Positions 35,650-45,583 of a DNA stretch of 64,000 nt are shown here, piece by piece. Numbering within the stretch: position 1 is the first letter of the stretch; the number at the start of each line of letters is the position of its first letter. Origin of the DNA: Rhizobium sp. L51/94 (GTDB taxonomy: Bacteria > Pseudomonadota > Alphaproteobacteria > Rhizobiales > Rhizobiaceae). The stretch is from assembly GCF_019355555.1 (NCBI RefSeq), contig NZ_CP072141.1, positions 3,156,001 to 3,220,000 on the forward strand, written 5' to 3'. Below the pieces are notes generated by a model. The model did not search any database. It saw only the letters and a list, made by a program, of their open reading frames with translations, and had not been told where the DNA came from. The position numbers were made by a program, and so were the translations under genes.

Positions 35650-36165
35650 TTAAGCACGGACTGACGTATCAAGCATGATGGCCATGCTGATTGTATCGAT
35701 GAAGCGGCCGTCGATGCGGACGGCTCGCCTGAGAACCCCCTCGGTTGCGAAACCGACCTTCTCGTAGAGCGCGATGGCGGCGACATTGTCCGCATGGACG
35801 GAGAGCTCGACGCGGAGAAAATCCCGCTCTCGGGCTTGCTCCAGAGCCGCCTCGATCAATCTCCTGCCGATCCCCCGTCCGCGAAATTCCGGGATCAGCC
35901 CCATCGCCAGGCTACCGCGATGGGCGTGGGCAGGGAAAAAATGACGGGTGATGTCACACCATCCCACTGCGCGGTTGTCGGCGATCGCCACCACGTGCGG
36001 GTTTTTCCGCCCGATCATATCGAGTACATGCGCACGCGTTTCCGCCAGCGAGAAGGCTTCGAGCATCGTCAGATATTTTCGCTCCCGGGCAACCGTGTCG
36101 AGGGCAGCGTGGAAGCTTTCGACATGCTCGTCTGAGGTCGCGACAATCTCGATTTCCTGTTCCAC
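35650..36165 (-). CDS. GNAT-family N-acetyltransferase
   Basis: 171 residues with a GTG start preceded by AGAGGCAGGAG. Motif A, LIPEFRGRGIGRRLIEAALE, binds acetyl-CoA; motif B, VHADNVAAIALYEKVGFATE, follows. Similar to the RimI/PhnO-like or YhhY group. It shares only a short gap (22 bp) with the end of the upstream DUF930 gene on the same strand, so co-transcription is possible. Substrate unknown. Confidence 0.87.
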   Translation of the reverse strand: MEQEIEIVATSDEHVESFHAALDTVARERKYLTMLEAFSLAETRAHVLDMIGRKNPHVVAIADNRAVGWCDITRHFFPAHAHRGSLAMGLIPEFRGRGIGRRLIEAALEQARERDFLRVELSVHADNVAAIALYEKVGFATEGVLRRAVRIDGRFIDTISMAIMLDTSVRA

Positions 36166-36187
36166 GCTCCTGCCTCTTTACCAAAAA

Positions 36188-37516
36188 CTACGCCCCGGGA
36201 ACACGACGTGTCTTCCATTGGCTACGCGGTATAATTCCATTTATGCGAAACGCAAAATTGACTACCTGGGTTGCGTCGTCGTCGACTTCACACCGAAAAC
36301 TCACATCGTAAGCCTTGCCATCCCCTAGCACGGGACTACTGGAAACCTCCAAGACATTGCTGGCGATAGCTCTGTATGTCCAAACCACCGGAGTTCCAAG
36401 AAGTTGTAGAGCGTGACCAATCTGTGAGGTTAGTTCGGAAGCGCAGAGCCTGGTAAATCGCGCACTCCGTGGCATGCCGCTGGTCGACTGGGTTGCTATG
36501 GCATCGCCCGTCTCGCTGCGAGAAAACAGCGTCTTGGCCTTCGTGAGACCTGCCTGTTTGGGGTTTCCACCCGGCTTTGGCGGAGCAGGCTTGCCTTTCG
36601 GCAGATCGGAGGGCGGTGCTGGCGCAAGTTCGACTTTGGCACTGTCGGGGCTGTTGGAGGGCGGGCCATTTTTTTCGGCGGAGTTGTTGGGGACATCGAC
36701 CTGCGGAAGGTCGATTTGCGGCGGCAAAGGCCCTGCCCCGGCCGGAGGATCCATCGGCGACGTATCGGCGAGAGGCGTCTCGCTCGGTGGTTTTGCAGCT
36801 GGCGGCTGGTCGCTAGGAGGCGCCTCAGGGGGTGTTTCCGGGTTTTCCGCGTCATCCGGCGTTTGCGCCGCTGCGGCATCTGGCTTGACATTAGTCGCAT
36901 CAGCCTTTGCTGCCTCGTCAGGCGTCGCCGGTTTGGTATCGCCCTCGGCGCTGCTGCCGTCCTCCGATTTTTTCGGCCCGGCATCCTTGTCGCCATAACG
37001 GAACGCCCCATCGAGCGCGCGGACCTGTGACTGCCGGGCGGGAGGCTCTGCCTTCGGGGGCTCCTCGGGCGGCTTTTGCTCTGGAGGTGGCGGCTTTTCC
37101 TCCGGCGCCTTCTCAGCTGGCAGCGGCGGCGGCGGCGGTGGTGGCGGCGGTGCCGGCTTTCCTCTGGCGGCTTTTTCAGCCGGAGGCGGCGGCGGGGGCG
37201 GTGGCGGCGGTTCGGGAGGAGCCGGCGGTTGCTCGGCTTTCGCAGGTTCGGCTGGTTTGGCCGGTTCGGGCGGCTTTTCCGGCTCCGGCATTTTCAAAGG
37301 CTCGGGCGGCTTTTCAGCCGGAGGCTTTGGCTCCGGCGGTTTCGGCTCTTCCGGCGGCGGCACCAGTTCGACGCTGACGGTATCCTCCTTGGCGGGCTCC
37401 GGCATCTTCACGGCGTCCGGCAGGAAGAACAAAGCTACGACCAGCACATGCACGACAAGCGAGGCAAGCACCACCCAAAGCGTCTTCCGCCACCGCACAA
37501 GCCGTTCGCTCGCCAT
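36188..37516 (-). CDS. TonB-like proline-rich protein with C-terminal DUF930
   Basis: 442 residues. One N-terminal membrane helix (LWVVLASLVVHVLVVALFFL, about 13-32) is followed by roughly 130 residues of Pro/Glu/Lys repeats with long proline runs, an acidic Ala/Pro-rich middle, and a C-terminal domain of about 100 residues (SGMPRSARFTRLCASELTSQ, VVWTYRAIASNVLEV, YDVSFRCEVDDDATQVVNFA) that matches DUF930 of Rhizobiales. The layout resembles TonB or TolA, a periplasm-spanning arm, but there is no ExbB/ExbD partner beside it and the end domain is different. Function unknown. Confidence 0.82.
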   Translation of the reverse strand: MASERLVRWRKTLWVVLASLVVHVLVVALFFLPDAVKMPEPAKEDTVSVELVPPPEEPKPPEPKPPAEKPPEPLKMPEPEKPPEPAKPAEPAKAEQPPAPPEPPPPPPPPPPAEKAARGKPAPPPPPPPPPLPAEKAPEEKPPPPEQKPPEEPPKAEPPARQSQVRALDGAFRYGDKDAGPKKSEDGSSAEGDTKPATPDEAAKADATNVKPDAAAAQTPDDAENPETPPEAPPSDQPPAAKPPSETPLADTSPMDPPAGAGPLPPQIDLPQVDVPNNSAEKNGPPSNSPDSAKVELAPAPPSDLPKGKPAPPKPGGNPKQAGLTKAKTLFSRSETGDAIATQSTSGMPRSARFTRLCASELTSQIGHALQLLGTPVVWTYRAIASNVLEVSSSPVLGDGKAYDVSFRCEVDDDATQVVNFAFRINGIIPRSQWKTRRVPGA

Positions 37517-37892
37517 GCTTCAGTGCCGGTCAAGCGACGCGTCGCCGCCTGGAAAATATGCCAGAATACCAATCATACGAATTCCTTAACGCCTGCCGAC
37601 TTGCGAAGATACCGGATTCTCGATCACCATCCCGTCAGCAGACAGAGAGAGCAGAGATGGGGATTGCGGGACGGCGCGTCCAGCCATGACCGACAGAGCT
37701 CGCGAAATTGCCGCAAGATTGCCGGTCTTCGAGGCTGCGGCACTCCTGTGTGACCGACATGAGCTCGGGATACGCGCCGCCGGCGCTGCATCTGACGATT
37801 GCCATGGACGCGTCCCCAACCCTGCTCACCTTCGACCATCTTCTCCTGAAAGCCGCGTCGAGCCTTGGCCACCCCAGCCCGCCCCATAAAAA
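37517..37892. other. Intergenic region between the DUF930 gene and rpoD
   Basis: Holds the DUF930 promoter and the rpoD terminator. Short overlapping open frames on both strands (for example 37686-37889 plus, 37624-37941 minus) lack ribosome binding sites and protein-like composition. Nothing else seen. Confidence 0.4.
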
Positions 37893-37920
37893 AACCCGGC
37901 CAGTGAAAACTGACCGGGTT
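37893..37920 (-). terminator. Intrinsic terminator of rpoD
   Basis: AACCCGG plus CAGT pair with ACTG plus CCGGGTT around GAAA, with one C/A mismatch; on the minus strand a run of seven Ts follows. Located 26 bp past the rpoD stop. Confidence 0.9.
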
Positions 37921-37945
37921 TCTGTTGGTAACCTCTCGCAAAACC

Positions 37946-40000
37946 TCAGCTGTCGAGGAACGAGCGCAGCTTGCGGCTGCGGCTTGGGTGCTTGAGCTTG
38001 CGCAGCGCCTTGGCTTCGATCTGGCGGATACGTTCGCGTGTGACCGAGAACTGCTGGCCGACTTCTTCCAGCGTGTGGTCCGTGTTCATGCCGATACCGA
38101 AGCGCATGCGAAGCACGCGTTCTTCACGCGGGGTGAGCGAGGCCAGCACCCGGGTCGTCGTTTCGCGAAGGTTCGCCTGGATGGCGGCGTCAATCGGCAG
38201 CAGCGCGTTCTTGTCCTCGATGAAGTCGCCGAGATGGCTGTCTTCCTCGTCGCCGACAGGCGTTTCGAGCGAGATTGGCTCCTTTGCGATCTTCAGGACC
38301 TTGCGGACCTTTTCGAGCGGCATGGCGAGCTTTTCGGCCAGTTCTTCCGGCGTGGGCTCGCGGCCGATCTCGTGCAGCATCTGGCGCGATGTCCGGACGA
38401 TCTTGTTGATCGTCTCGATCATGTGCACCGGAATGCGGATCGTCCGCGCCTGGTCGGCGATCGAGCGGGTGATCGCCTGGCGGATCCACCAGGTCGCATA
38501 AGTCGAGAACTTGTAGCCGCGGCGATACTCGAATTTGTCGACCGCCTTCATCAGGCCGATATTGCCTTCTTGGATAAGGTCGAGGAACTGCAGGCCACGG
38601 TTGGTGTACTTCTTGGCGATGGAAATGACGAGACGCAGATTTGCCTCGACCATTTCCTTCTTGGCGATGCGCGCCTCGCGCTCACCCTTCTGCACCATGT
38701 GGACGATGCGGCGGAATTCCGAGATGGAAATGCCGGTTTCGGTCGCAAGGCTCTGGATATCGCCCCGGATGTCGAGGATCGTCTTGGCTTCGCTCTCGGC
38801 AAACTGCTTCCAGCCGCGGCCGGTCAGGTTGGAGATGAAGGTCATCCAGTTCGGATCGAGCTCGGCACCGGAATAGTGCTCGAGAAAACTGTCGCGCTTG
38901 ACGCCGTAGGATTCCGACAGGCGCAGCAGCTTGCCCTCGTTCTGCACGAGACGCTTGTTGATGTCATAAAGCTGCTCGACCAGCGCATCGATGCGGTTCT
39001 GGTTGAGCGACAGCGACTTGACCGACTTGATGAGCTCGTCTTTCAGCTCCTTGTAGCGGCGCTCCTGGGCCGACGACAGGGCGCCGGCGGCAGCAAGACG
39101 CTGCTCGACCTGCTGGTCCTGCAGCTTGCGCAGCTTCTTGTAGGTCTCGGCAATGGTGTCGAGGGTCAGCATGACCTGCGGGCGCAGCTCGAATTCCATC
39201 GCGGCAAGCGAAAGGCTGGACTCGTCGTCCTCCTCTTCCTCTTCCTCGCGCTGGCCTTCGCCGCCGACATTGGTGATGTCGTCGTCGCCGAAGCGTGCCT
39301 TGCGGGTCTTTTCCTTTTCCTCGGCGAGCTTACGGTCGGCCTCGATCTTCTCAGGCGACTGGAATTGCGGAGCGGCCTTTGCTTCCGGGCCGGAATAGGT
39401 GGTTTCGAGATCGATGATCTCGCGCAGCAGCGTCGTGCCCTCGTTGAGCTCGTCGCGCCAGATGATCAGCGCCTGGAAGGTCAGCGGGCTCTCGCAGAGA
39501 CCGCCGATCATCGTCTCGCGACCGGCCTCGATGCGCTTGGCAATGGCGATTTCGCCCTCGCGCGACAGAAGCTCGACAGAGCCCATTTCGCGCAGGTACA
39601 TGCGCACCGGATCGTCGGTGCGGTCGGTCGGCTCTTTCTTCTTGGCGGTGGCCAAGGCGGTGCCAGCCGAAGGCGCAAGCTCGCCGCCTTCGCTCTCTTC
39701 CTCGTTATTGTTGTCATCGTCGTCGGAAGAGGCCGGCGTGCCGGGCTCCTCGACGTCCTCGTCTTCCACGACGTTGATGCCCATGTCCGAGAGCATGGCC
39801 ATCGTATCTTCGATCTGCTCGGAGGTGACTTCCTCGGACGGGAGGACGGCATTGAGCTCGTCCATCGTCACGTAGCCGCGCTTCTTGGCGGCCTTGATCA
39901 TCTTCTTGACCGCGTCATCGGAAAGATCGAGAAGCGGGCCGTCGGAGGCGCCGTCGCGTTCGACTTCAGCTTCTTCGTTTTCTTTGACTTTGGTTGCCAT
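37946..40000 (-). CDS. rpoD: RNA polymerase primary sigma factor RpoD
   Basis: 684 residues, the usual length in Rhizobiaceae. Region 1.1 near the N-terminus ([20 protein letters not shown]); acidic stretch; region 1.2 ([20 protein letters not shown]); long non-conserved region; region 2 with core and -10 binding ([40 protein letters not shown]); region 3; region 4 HTH for the -35 ([40 protein letters not shown]). Housekeeping promoter recognition. ATG at 40000 encodes [17 protein letters not shown]. In alphaproteobacteria it commonly follows dnaG; here they are separated by three genes. Confidence 0.98.
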   Translation of the reverse strand: MATKVKENEEAEVERDGASDGPLLDLSDDAVKKMIKAAKKRGYVTMDELNAVLPSEEVTSEQIEDTMAMLSDMGINVVEDEDVEEPGTPASSDDDDNNNEEESEGGELAPSAGTALATAKKKEPTDRTDDPVRMYLREMGSVELLSREGEIAIAKRIEAGRETMIGGLCESPLTFQALIIWRDELNEGTTLLREIIDLETTYSGPEAKAAPQFQSPEKIEADRKLAEEKEKTRKARFGDDDITNVGGEGQREEEEEEDDESSLSLAAMEFELRPQVMLTLDTIAETYKKLRKLQDQQVEQRLAAAGALSSAQERRYKELKDELIKSVKSLSLNQNRIDALVEQLYDINKRLVQNEGKLLRLSESYGVKRDSFLEHYSGAELDPNWMTFISNLTGRGWKQFAESEAKTILDIRGDIQSLATETGISISEFRRIVHMVQKGEREARIAKKEMVEANLRLVISIAKKYTNRGLQFLDLIQEGNIGLMKAVDKFEYRRGYKFSTYATWWIRQAITRSIADQARTIRIPVHMIETINKIVRTSRQMLHEIGREPTPEELAEKLAMPLEKVRKVLKIAKEPISLETPVGDEEDSHLGDFIEDKNALLPIDAAIQANLRETTTRVLASLTPREERVLRMRFGIGMNTDHTLEEVGQQFSVTRERIRQIEAKALRKLKHPSRSRKLRSFLDS

Positions 40001-40436
40001 CTATATAGTCGCTTTCCCTGACGCTGCCCTGCCTGCGGTTGGGCTTGAGAGCCCCGGGCAAAAAACTCGCCCGCCGCAATTGTTCACGAACACCTACGGA
40101 ATGATCTTTAATTCCGAATTAACCACGCGCGCCCAAAAGCTCAAGGCCAGACGGTTCACCTGGCGAACTGCTGGACATTTCTGCCCCATGACGCGCGAGA
40201 CCTTCTCTGCCTGAAATGGTGATTCCCACTATTTCCCTTCCCGTCAAGCTATTCCGCGAAGAATGATGCGGAAAACCCGGAAAAAGCCCGACATACATGG
40301 GCCGACTTGGCACGGAGGCCGGTATGGGTGGGATATGGGGAGGATTGGGGAAAGACAAGGGTGGGGGTGGGAGGGGTGAGGCCCTACCATTCAGATAACT
40401 TGAAGCGCGCGCATATCGGATCGAACGGCACCGTTC
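40001..40436. other. Intergenic region upstream of rpoD, G-rich on the plus strand
   Basis: 436 bp between the end of the nuclease-NACHT gene and rpoD. It must contain the rpoD promoters (leftward). No gene seen. The 40321-40378 stretch is strikingly G-rich on the plus strand and holds a quadruplex-type motif listed separately. Confidence 0.45.
40359..40376 (+). other. Putative G-quadruplex motif upstream of rpoD
   Basis: GGGTGGGGGTGGGAGGGG: four G-tracts of at least three with one-base loops, the form most favourable for a parallel quadruplex. Two more G-tracts pairs (GGGTGGG at 40326-40332 and GGGG at 40337-40340 and 40347-40350) precede it. It lies about 360 bp upstream of rpoD and 61 bp beyond the stop of the nuclease-NACHT gene. 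Folding is predicted from sequence only. Confidence 0.6.
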
Positions 40437-43259
40437 TTACGTCGCGGAAAAATCCGAGAAAAGCATTTTTAGTTCCGCCGCGATCCAATCATGCGCAAGG
40501 GTAAGCGCCGGAGTTTCACCTGTGAAGCCACCGGTCGGAGCGTAGCCATCAAACGCAGGCAATTGTCCAGACCTTGTCTCAACAGTCACATCAGACGGCC
40601 TACCCAACTTATCCAGTCGTGACAGAACATTTTGGTAATGCCCATTAAATTCAACCCGCCGACTACTACCGATGTCAGGTCCTGAAACAGGCTGAACAAC
40701 AACTTTGGGATCAGTGTAGCTTTCAACAGGAATCCACCACTGCTTCAGTTGCCAATCCCCATCTTCTGAACCATTCAATCTCAGGCACCACTGAATTGGC
40801 CTAATTAGATATCCCTGCATTTCGTCGCGGATAGAGAGAAAACTGAATTGAACAATCTCAACAAATATTTTTTCTGCGCGCTCATATGTCTCAATAAGTG
40901 CTTCGGGCGCTTTTCCAATATCAATTCCGCCGCATTGGCCAGAATATTTTGTCCACCAAACATCAATTTGGACGTCACCAGCGTCTAGGCAGATTTGCAA
41001 GTCATCTAACAGCGCGCTGATAGCGAAATCTCTGTTGTCACTCCCGAAATCACTAACACTGACAAAACTCTCCCTTGCAGGATCGAGAGCCATCTTGATC
41101 GAAACAAGATCAATGCAGTCTCGCGGGAAATTTTCCTGCTCAACCAATATCCTCATACGAGACACTAACCGCTCTCGGGAAAGGTTAACTCCACCCTTTA
41201 ACTTTCGCCCTTTAATAATATTCTTGAGGGTTTCACGTAAGACTCCGACACCGATCGCGCGGCCATCGTCTGGCTTTAATCTTGAAAGTAGGATATTTAC
41301 ATATCGTTGACGAAAACGGGTATCAGTCTGACCCAATGAGACCCGAGCATCATTTACTGAACGCATTTGGAACGAGTATGAGACGCTCGACAAACGGGTG
41401 TCCAACATTCCTTCTATACCTAATCCACAATTGTTAACCCCTACTTCCTCAAGACAAATTTCATCCCATAACTCTGGAAAATAGGCTAAACTTGTCCCCT
41501 CGAAGCCATCAAGAATGTCTTGCAACACATTTTGTTGAGCCTCCATCTCCGGAAGCTGGAATAGCATGGAAGACGCGTCGGCTCGAAATTTGAAAGCTCC
41601 AAGATATTCGCATATGCCAGACTGGCTGAGACGTTCCCACAGCGCACGTTGGTAGTGGGGATTGGGTATTTGGCCCATCAGCAACGTTGCTAACAATGAA
41701 TCGTTTCGAAAGGTAGTCCGCTCGGTAGAGGTCCTAAATTCTTCTAGCGAGAGCGATGCAAGATGCTTCGCCCTTAAAAAATCCGCCAGCGCCTCATGTA
41801 CAAGCTCGACATTGCTCTGCGAAATGTTAAGCGCATCAGATTGCACCAACGCATTAAAAATCTCCTCATCGAAACCAGCTTTTATTAACATACCAAAGGC
41901 GGCTATGTTTGAAAGTGGCTCGACAAGGCTCTGCTGCGCAAGCAAAAGCAGGGCTGCTTCACGCCGCACACGTATTGCAGGCGACCCATCCGACCATCCC
42001 AAAAACTTTGTCAGCCAGTCATCAAAGAGCTTTGTTAGTGTTTCTGGGCGACTTCCAAATTTGCTGTAGTGTTCACAGATTAACCTGAGGAATAAAGGGT
42101 GCCCCAACCGAGCATTGAGCGCCTTCGGCAAATCCCACGATATATTGTGAGCTATTCCTGAAATTATGCCCTTCTGGAACTCTTGTCTTTGTTCGTAGTC
42201 CAGCTCCTTAAGTCTGACCGCGGGGAGGTAGACATCAGCCGTAGCGGATGGACGTGAAAAGACGAATAGGACAACTTTCGGAAAGTCGCGTCGAATGGCA
42301 GAAATTTCTGCGGCAATGTGTGCTCTACGTGAACTCTGGACTCTCTCTAACCCATCGCAGAATATTATCGCGCCATCCTGCCTACAGACATCCCGCCATT
42401 TAGAATCTGTAATATGTGGACAATGCGCATTGATCCGCTCATGGGCATATTTGAAAATAGAGATCCCTTCTGCCACCAACTCTACTAAGGGAACTTCAAC
42501 TGGAATTTTATTACTGGCAGATTTAGAATAAGATCCGACGGCAACATGAAAAAGATGCTCACATAGCTGAGTTTTGCCGAATCCGGATGGTCCGGTTATT
42601 AAAGCGCCCTTAGGAAATTCTGCTTGCAACTCGGCGCTTGAAATTGTCGGCAGATCCTGTCCCCTAGCTAATGACCGTTGAACAAATCGCTTCGGAGGAT
42701 TTGTCCTATCGATCTCTGCCGCAATGTAAGCCGCCATTTCACCCGCAGCGGTGGCAAAATCCTTTCCCCACAGTCCCTGACAATGTGATATAGCGGCCTG
42801 ACGCGATATCAATGCCTCAACATCACCGCGCCGTAAGGCCAGTTCAGTTACGCTGCATGTAAACACCAGACTGTTTTCAGCGGACAATTGCTGCTGCCAT
42901 ATTTCAAACTTGAGGCCGTTTGTAATAATAATGAAGGGTGTTCGAAGCACTCGAGCGTAAGATTCTACCTGCTGAAAAGCACCCTTTATATCTTTACTTG
43001 GGCGCTTCGCCTCAATGACAGCAAGGGAGGTATTTTCGTCTTTTATTGGACCGCAATATACGACGAAATCCGCTTCAAACGGCCGCCCCTTTTTTACTTG
43101 CCCCTGATGAAATTCGACACTTTTTTTTGGAACTATGTCATCATCTTTGTCGTACCCCAGCGCATGCAACAATGGAGTTACTAGCCGAGATTCGACAACG
43201 GCCTCGGTGTCATCCGGATCAAAAATGATAGCTCCAACCGAACTCCAGAAGTCGTTCAT
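40437..43259 (-). CDS. HsdR-like PD-(D/E)xK nuclease fused to a NACHT/STAND NTPase (defence candidate)
   Basis: 940 residues from ATG 43259 (MNDFWSSVGAIIFDPDD). Residues about 15-130 match the type I restriction HsdR N-terminal nuclease: helix ESRLVTPLLHALGYDKDDD, then D64 in EADFVVY and the ExK pair E83/K85 in LAVIEAKRP. Walker A GPSGFGKT is at 223-230 and Walker B IIFCDGLE at 298-305 with the acidic pair typical of NACHT, sensor-like VFSRP at 333-337, and the post-NACHT winged-helix motif ELVHEALADFLRAKHL near 485-500. The last 430 residues, unrecognised, are probably the ligand-sensing part. Clearly lower GC than neighbours and only 34 bp after recQ, suggesting acquisition. Ribosome binding site weak. 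Confidence 0.78.
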   Translation of the reverse strand: MNDFWSSVGAIIFDPDDTEAVVESRLVTPLLHALGYDKDDDIVPKKSVEFHQGQVKKGRPFEADFVVYCGPIKDENTSLAVIEAKRPSKDIKGAFQQVESYARVLRTPFIIITNGLKFEIWQQQLSAENSLVFTCSVTELALRRGDVEALISRQAAISHCQGLWGKDFATAAGEMAAYIAAEIDRTNPPKRFVQRSLARGQDLPTISSAELQAEFPKGALITGPSGFGKTQLCEHLFHVAVGSYSKSASNKIPVEVPLVELVAEGISIFKYAHERINAHCPHITDSKWRDVCRQDGAIIFCDGLERVQSSRRAHIAAEISAIRRDFPKVVLFVFSRPSATADVYLPAVRLKELDYEQRQEFQKGIISGIAHNISWDLPKALNARLGHPLFLRLICEHYSKFGSRPETLTKLFDDWLTKFLGWSDGSPAIRVRREAALLLLAQQSLVEPLSNIAAFGMLIKAGFDEEIFNALVQSDALNISQSNVELVHEALADFLRAKHLASLSLEEFRTSTERTTFRNDSLLATLLMGQIPNPHYQRALWERLSQSGICEYLGAFKFRADASSMLFQLPEMEAQQNVLQDILDGFEGTSLAYFPELWDEICLEEVGVNNCGLGIEGMLDTRLSSVSYSFQMRSVNDARVSLGQTDTRFRQRYVNILLSRLKPDDGRAIGVGVLRETLKNIIKGRKLKGGVNLSRERLVSRMRILVEQENFPRDCIDLVSIKMALDPARESFVSVSDFGSDNRDFAISALLDDLQICLDAGDVQIDVWWTKYSGQCGGIDIGKAPEALIETYERAEKIFVEIVQFSFLSIRDEMQGYLIRPIQWCLRLNGSEDGDWQLKQWWIPVESYTDPKVVVQPVSGPDIGSSRRVEFNGHYQNVLSRLDKLGRPSDVTVETRSGQLPAFDGYAPTGGFTGETPALTLAHDWIAAELKMLFSDFSAT

Positions 43260-43293
43260 AGACAGACCCAAAACACCAGCATCATCCCCCCAA

Positions 43294-45288
43294 TCACCCC
43301 CGCCCAATCACCGCCAAAAACGCATCCCCATAGCGCTCCAGCTTCGCCTGCCCCACGCCCGAGATCGCCAGCATCTCGTCCGCACTGCCCGGCCGTTCGC
43401 TGGCCATGGCGATCAGCGTCGTGTCCGGAAACACGACATAGGGCGGCACGCCCAGCGTCTTGGCGATCTTCATGCGCTCGGCCCTCAATTCCTCGAACAG
43501 CGCCGCATCCGCTGCCGACAGGCCGGCCGTCCTCGGCGCGCCGCCGCTTGCAGCGCTCGCGCCGGCACCGCGCCTCGCGGACTTGGCCGTGGCCGGGCGA
43601 TCCTTGCGGAACTGGATGCTGCGTTCCTTCTTGAACACGGCCTTGGCATCCGGCGTCAGCTTCAGCGCGCCATAGGCGGTATGATCGACGCTGACGAGGC
43701 CGGCGGCGAGAAGCTGGCGGAAGACGGATTGCCAGGTGCGGACGGGGATGTCCTTTCCGACGCCGAAGACCGGCATGTCGGCATGGCCGAAGCGCTGGGT
43801 CTTCTCGTTGACATTGCCTGTGAGCACATCGATGACGTGGCCGGCGCCAAAGCGTTCGCCGGTGCGGTAGATGGCGGCCAGCGCCTTGATCGCCGCCTCC
43901 GTGCCGTCCCAGGTTTCCACCGGCTTCAGGCAGGTGTCGCAATTGCCGCAGTTCCCCGCATGGCTCTCGCCGAAATGGGCAAGAATCGCCTGGCGGCGGC
44001 AGCCGGAGGTCTCGCAGATGGCGAGCAGCGCGTTGAGCTTGGCGCGCTCCACCCGCTTGATTTCGGGGGCCGACGCGCCTTCGTCGATCATCTTGCCGCG
44101 CTGGATGACGTCGGCCATGCCATAGGCCATCCAGACGTTGGACGGCAGGCCATCGCGGCCGGCGCGTCCCGTTTCCTGATAATAGGCCTCGACGGAGCCC
44201 GGGATGTCGAGATGGGCGACATAGCGCACGTTCGGTTTGTCGATGCCCATGCCGAAGGCGACCGTGGCGACAAGGCAGAGGTCTTCCTCCTTCAAAAATG
44301 CATCCTGGTTGGCATCGCGCACCGCCCGGTCCATGCCGGCGTGATAGGCGAGTGCCCTGATGCCCTGCCCGTTCAGCCATTCGGCGGTGTCTTCGACCTT
44401 GGCGCGCGACAGGCAGTAGACGATGCCGCTGTCGCCCTTGTGGCCGGAGAGAAAGCGCAGCAGCTGCTGGCGCGGCTGGTCGCGCTCGACGATCTCGTAG
44501 GCGATGTTGGGGCGGTCGAAGCTGGTGGAGAAGATTTTTGCGGTGTCGAGCTGCAGCCGGGCGATGATGTCGTCGCGGGTGTGAGGATCGGCCGTCGCCG
44601 TCAGCGCGATGCGCGGCACGCCCGGAAACTGTTCGGCGAGCTTGCCGAGTTCGCGGTATTCCGGCCGGAAATCATGGCCCCACTGCGACACACAATGGGC
44701 CTCGTCGATGGCAAACAGCGCAATCTTCGCGTCACCGATGGTCTGACGGAAATTGTCGGTAAGGATGCGCTCGGGCGTCATGTAGAGCAGTTCGAGCGTG
44801 CCGTTGCGGATGTCGCGATAGATGGCTTGCGCCTCTTCGCGGGTGATCGACGAATTCAACGCTGCCGCGTTGACACCCAGCTGCTTCAGCGCCTGCACCT
44901 GGTCGCGCATCAGCGCAATCAGCGGCGAGACGACAATGCCAATGCCGTTGCGGCAGAGCGCCGGGATCTGGAAGCACAGCGACTTGCCGGCGCCGGTCGG
45001 AAACAACACGACCGCATCGCCGCCGGAAACGACGTGCTCGACCACCTGCTGCTGCTTGCCGCGAAAGGCCGGATAGCCATAGATCCGCTTCAGCACATCG
45101 AGCGGCGCCTGCCCGGCGGACGACCTCGGTAACGCCCGCGAGGTGTGCGGCTCTGGCGCAGCGTACGGCTCGCCGTAGGGCTCCCATCCGGCCGCTTGAT
45201 CCGGCTCGAAGACATCCCTCGGCGGTTCGAGGCCAAACAACGCCTCGTCGGTGGAAAACCGTGGATCGTTCTTCTCCGGCTTCGACAT
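43294..45288 (-). CDS. recQ: ATP-dependent DNA helicase RecQ
   Basis: 664 residues. Superfamily 2 motifs: motif [17 protein letters not shown], motif [21 protein letters not shown], motif [17 protein letters not shown], motif [17 protein letters not shown]. The RecQ C-terminal zinc module is [20 protein letters not shown] with CGNCDTC, and an HRDC domain closes the protein ([20 protein letters not shown]). It unwinds DNA in recombination and fork repair. An extra N-terminal segment of about 65 residues precedes the helicase core. The nuclease-NACHT gene begins 34 bp downstream. Confidence 0.97.
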   Translation of the reverse strand: MSKPEKNDPRFSTDEALFGLEPPRDVFEPDQAAGWEPYGEPYAAPEPHTSRALPRSSAGQAPLDVLKRIYGYPAFRGKQQQVVEHVVSGGDAVVLFPTGAGKSLCFQIPALCRNGIGIVVSPLIALMRDQVQALKQLGVNAAALNSSITREEAQAIYRDIRNGTLELLYMTPERILTDNFRQTIGDAKIALFAIDEAHCVSQWGHDFRPEYRELGKLAEQFPGVPRIALTATADPHTRDDIIARLQLDTAKIFSTSFDRPNIAYEIVERDQPRQQLLRFLSGHKGDSGIVYCLSRAKVEDTAEWLNGQGIRALAYHAGMDRAVRDANQDAFLKEEDLCLVATVAFGMGIDKPNVRYVAHLDIPGSVEAYYQETGRAGRDGLPSNVWMAYGMADVIQRGKMIDEGASAPEIKRVERAKLNALLAICETSGCRRQAILAHFGESHAGNCGNCDTCLKPVETWDGTEAAIKALAAIYRTGERFGAGHVIDVLTGNVNEKTQRFGHADMPVFGVGKDIPVRTWQSVFRQLLAAGLVSVDHTAYGALKLTPDAKAVFKKERSIQFRKDRPATAKSARRGAGASAASGGAPRTAGLSAADAALFEELRAERMKIAKTLGVPPYVVFPDTTLIAMASERPGSADEMLAISGVGQAKLERYGDAFLAVIGRG

Positions 45289-45440
45289 TATCTTCCTTCG
45301 CTCGGCAGGTCTTCACGCCCGCCCTGGCCCTTCCCGGGCTGCTGTTTCATTTCGGCCGCCGCCGTCGAATCGACGGGTGGGAGGCACCCCCGGGGCTGGC
45401 CCACCATGGCATGTTTCGAAGTCGACTGCACCCGCTGCAC

Positions 45441-45570
45441 TTCCCTTCTCCCCTCGGGGAGAAGTGCCGAGCGAATGCGCGGCGATGAGGGGGTCTTCGC
45501 GCCGTCGCCGTCGGCTCAAGGCCCCTCATCCGCCCTTCGGGCACCTTCTCCCCCGAGGGGAGAAGGGGAA
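45441..45570. repeat. Palindromic intergenic repeat (RIME-like)
   Basis: About 130 bp bounded by two related hairpins: CTTCTCCCCTCGGGGAGAAG (45445-45464) and CCTTCTCCCC/GGGGAGAAGG (45544-45566), with CCCCTCATCCGCCCTTCGGG in between. This is the look of the Rhizobium-specific intergenic mosaic elements. It sits between recQ and the GntP gene and may be transcribed at the 3' end of the GntP mRNA. The class name is from memory. Confidence 0.75.
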
Positions 45571-45583
45571 ACGTCCTTCCCGA

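Noticed and set aside
37624-37889. Overlapping short frames between the DUF930 gene and rpoD
   Set aside because: Frames on both strands with Arg/Pro-rich composition, no ribosome binding sites, no recognisable features.
37925-40021. 698-codon open frame on the plus strand across rpoD
   Set aside because: It is the antisense of rpoD; its translation is Leu/Asp/Arg/His-rich with no family features, whereas the minus strand encodes a complete sigma factor.
43135-45132. 665-codon plus-strand frame across recQ
   Set aside because: Mirror frame of high-GC recQ; no ribosome binding site and biased composition.
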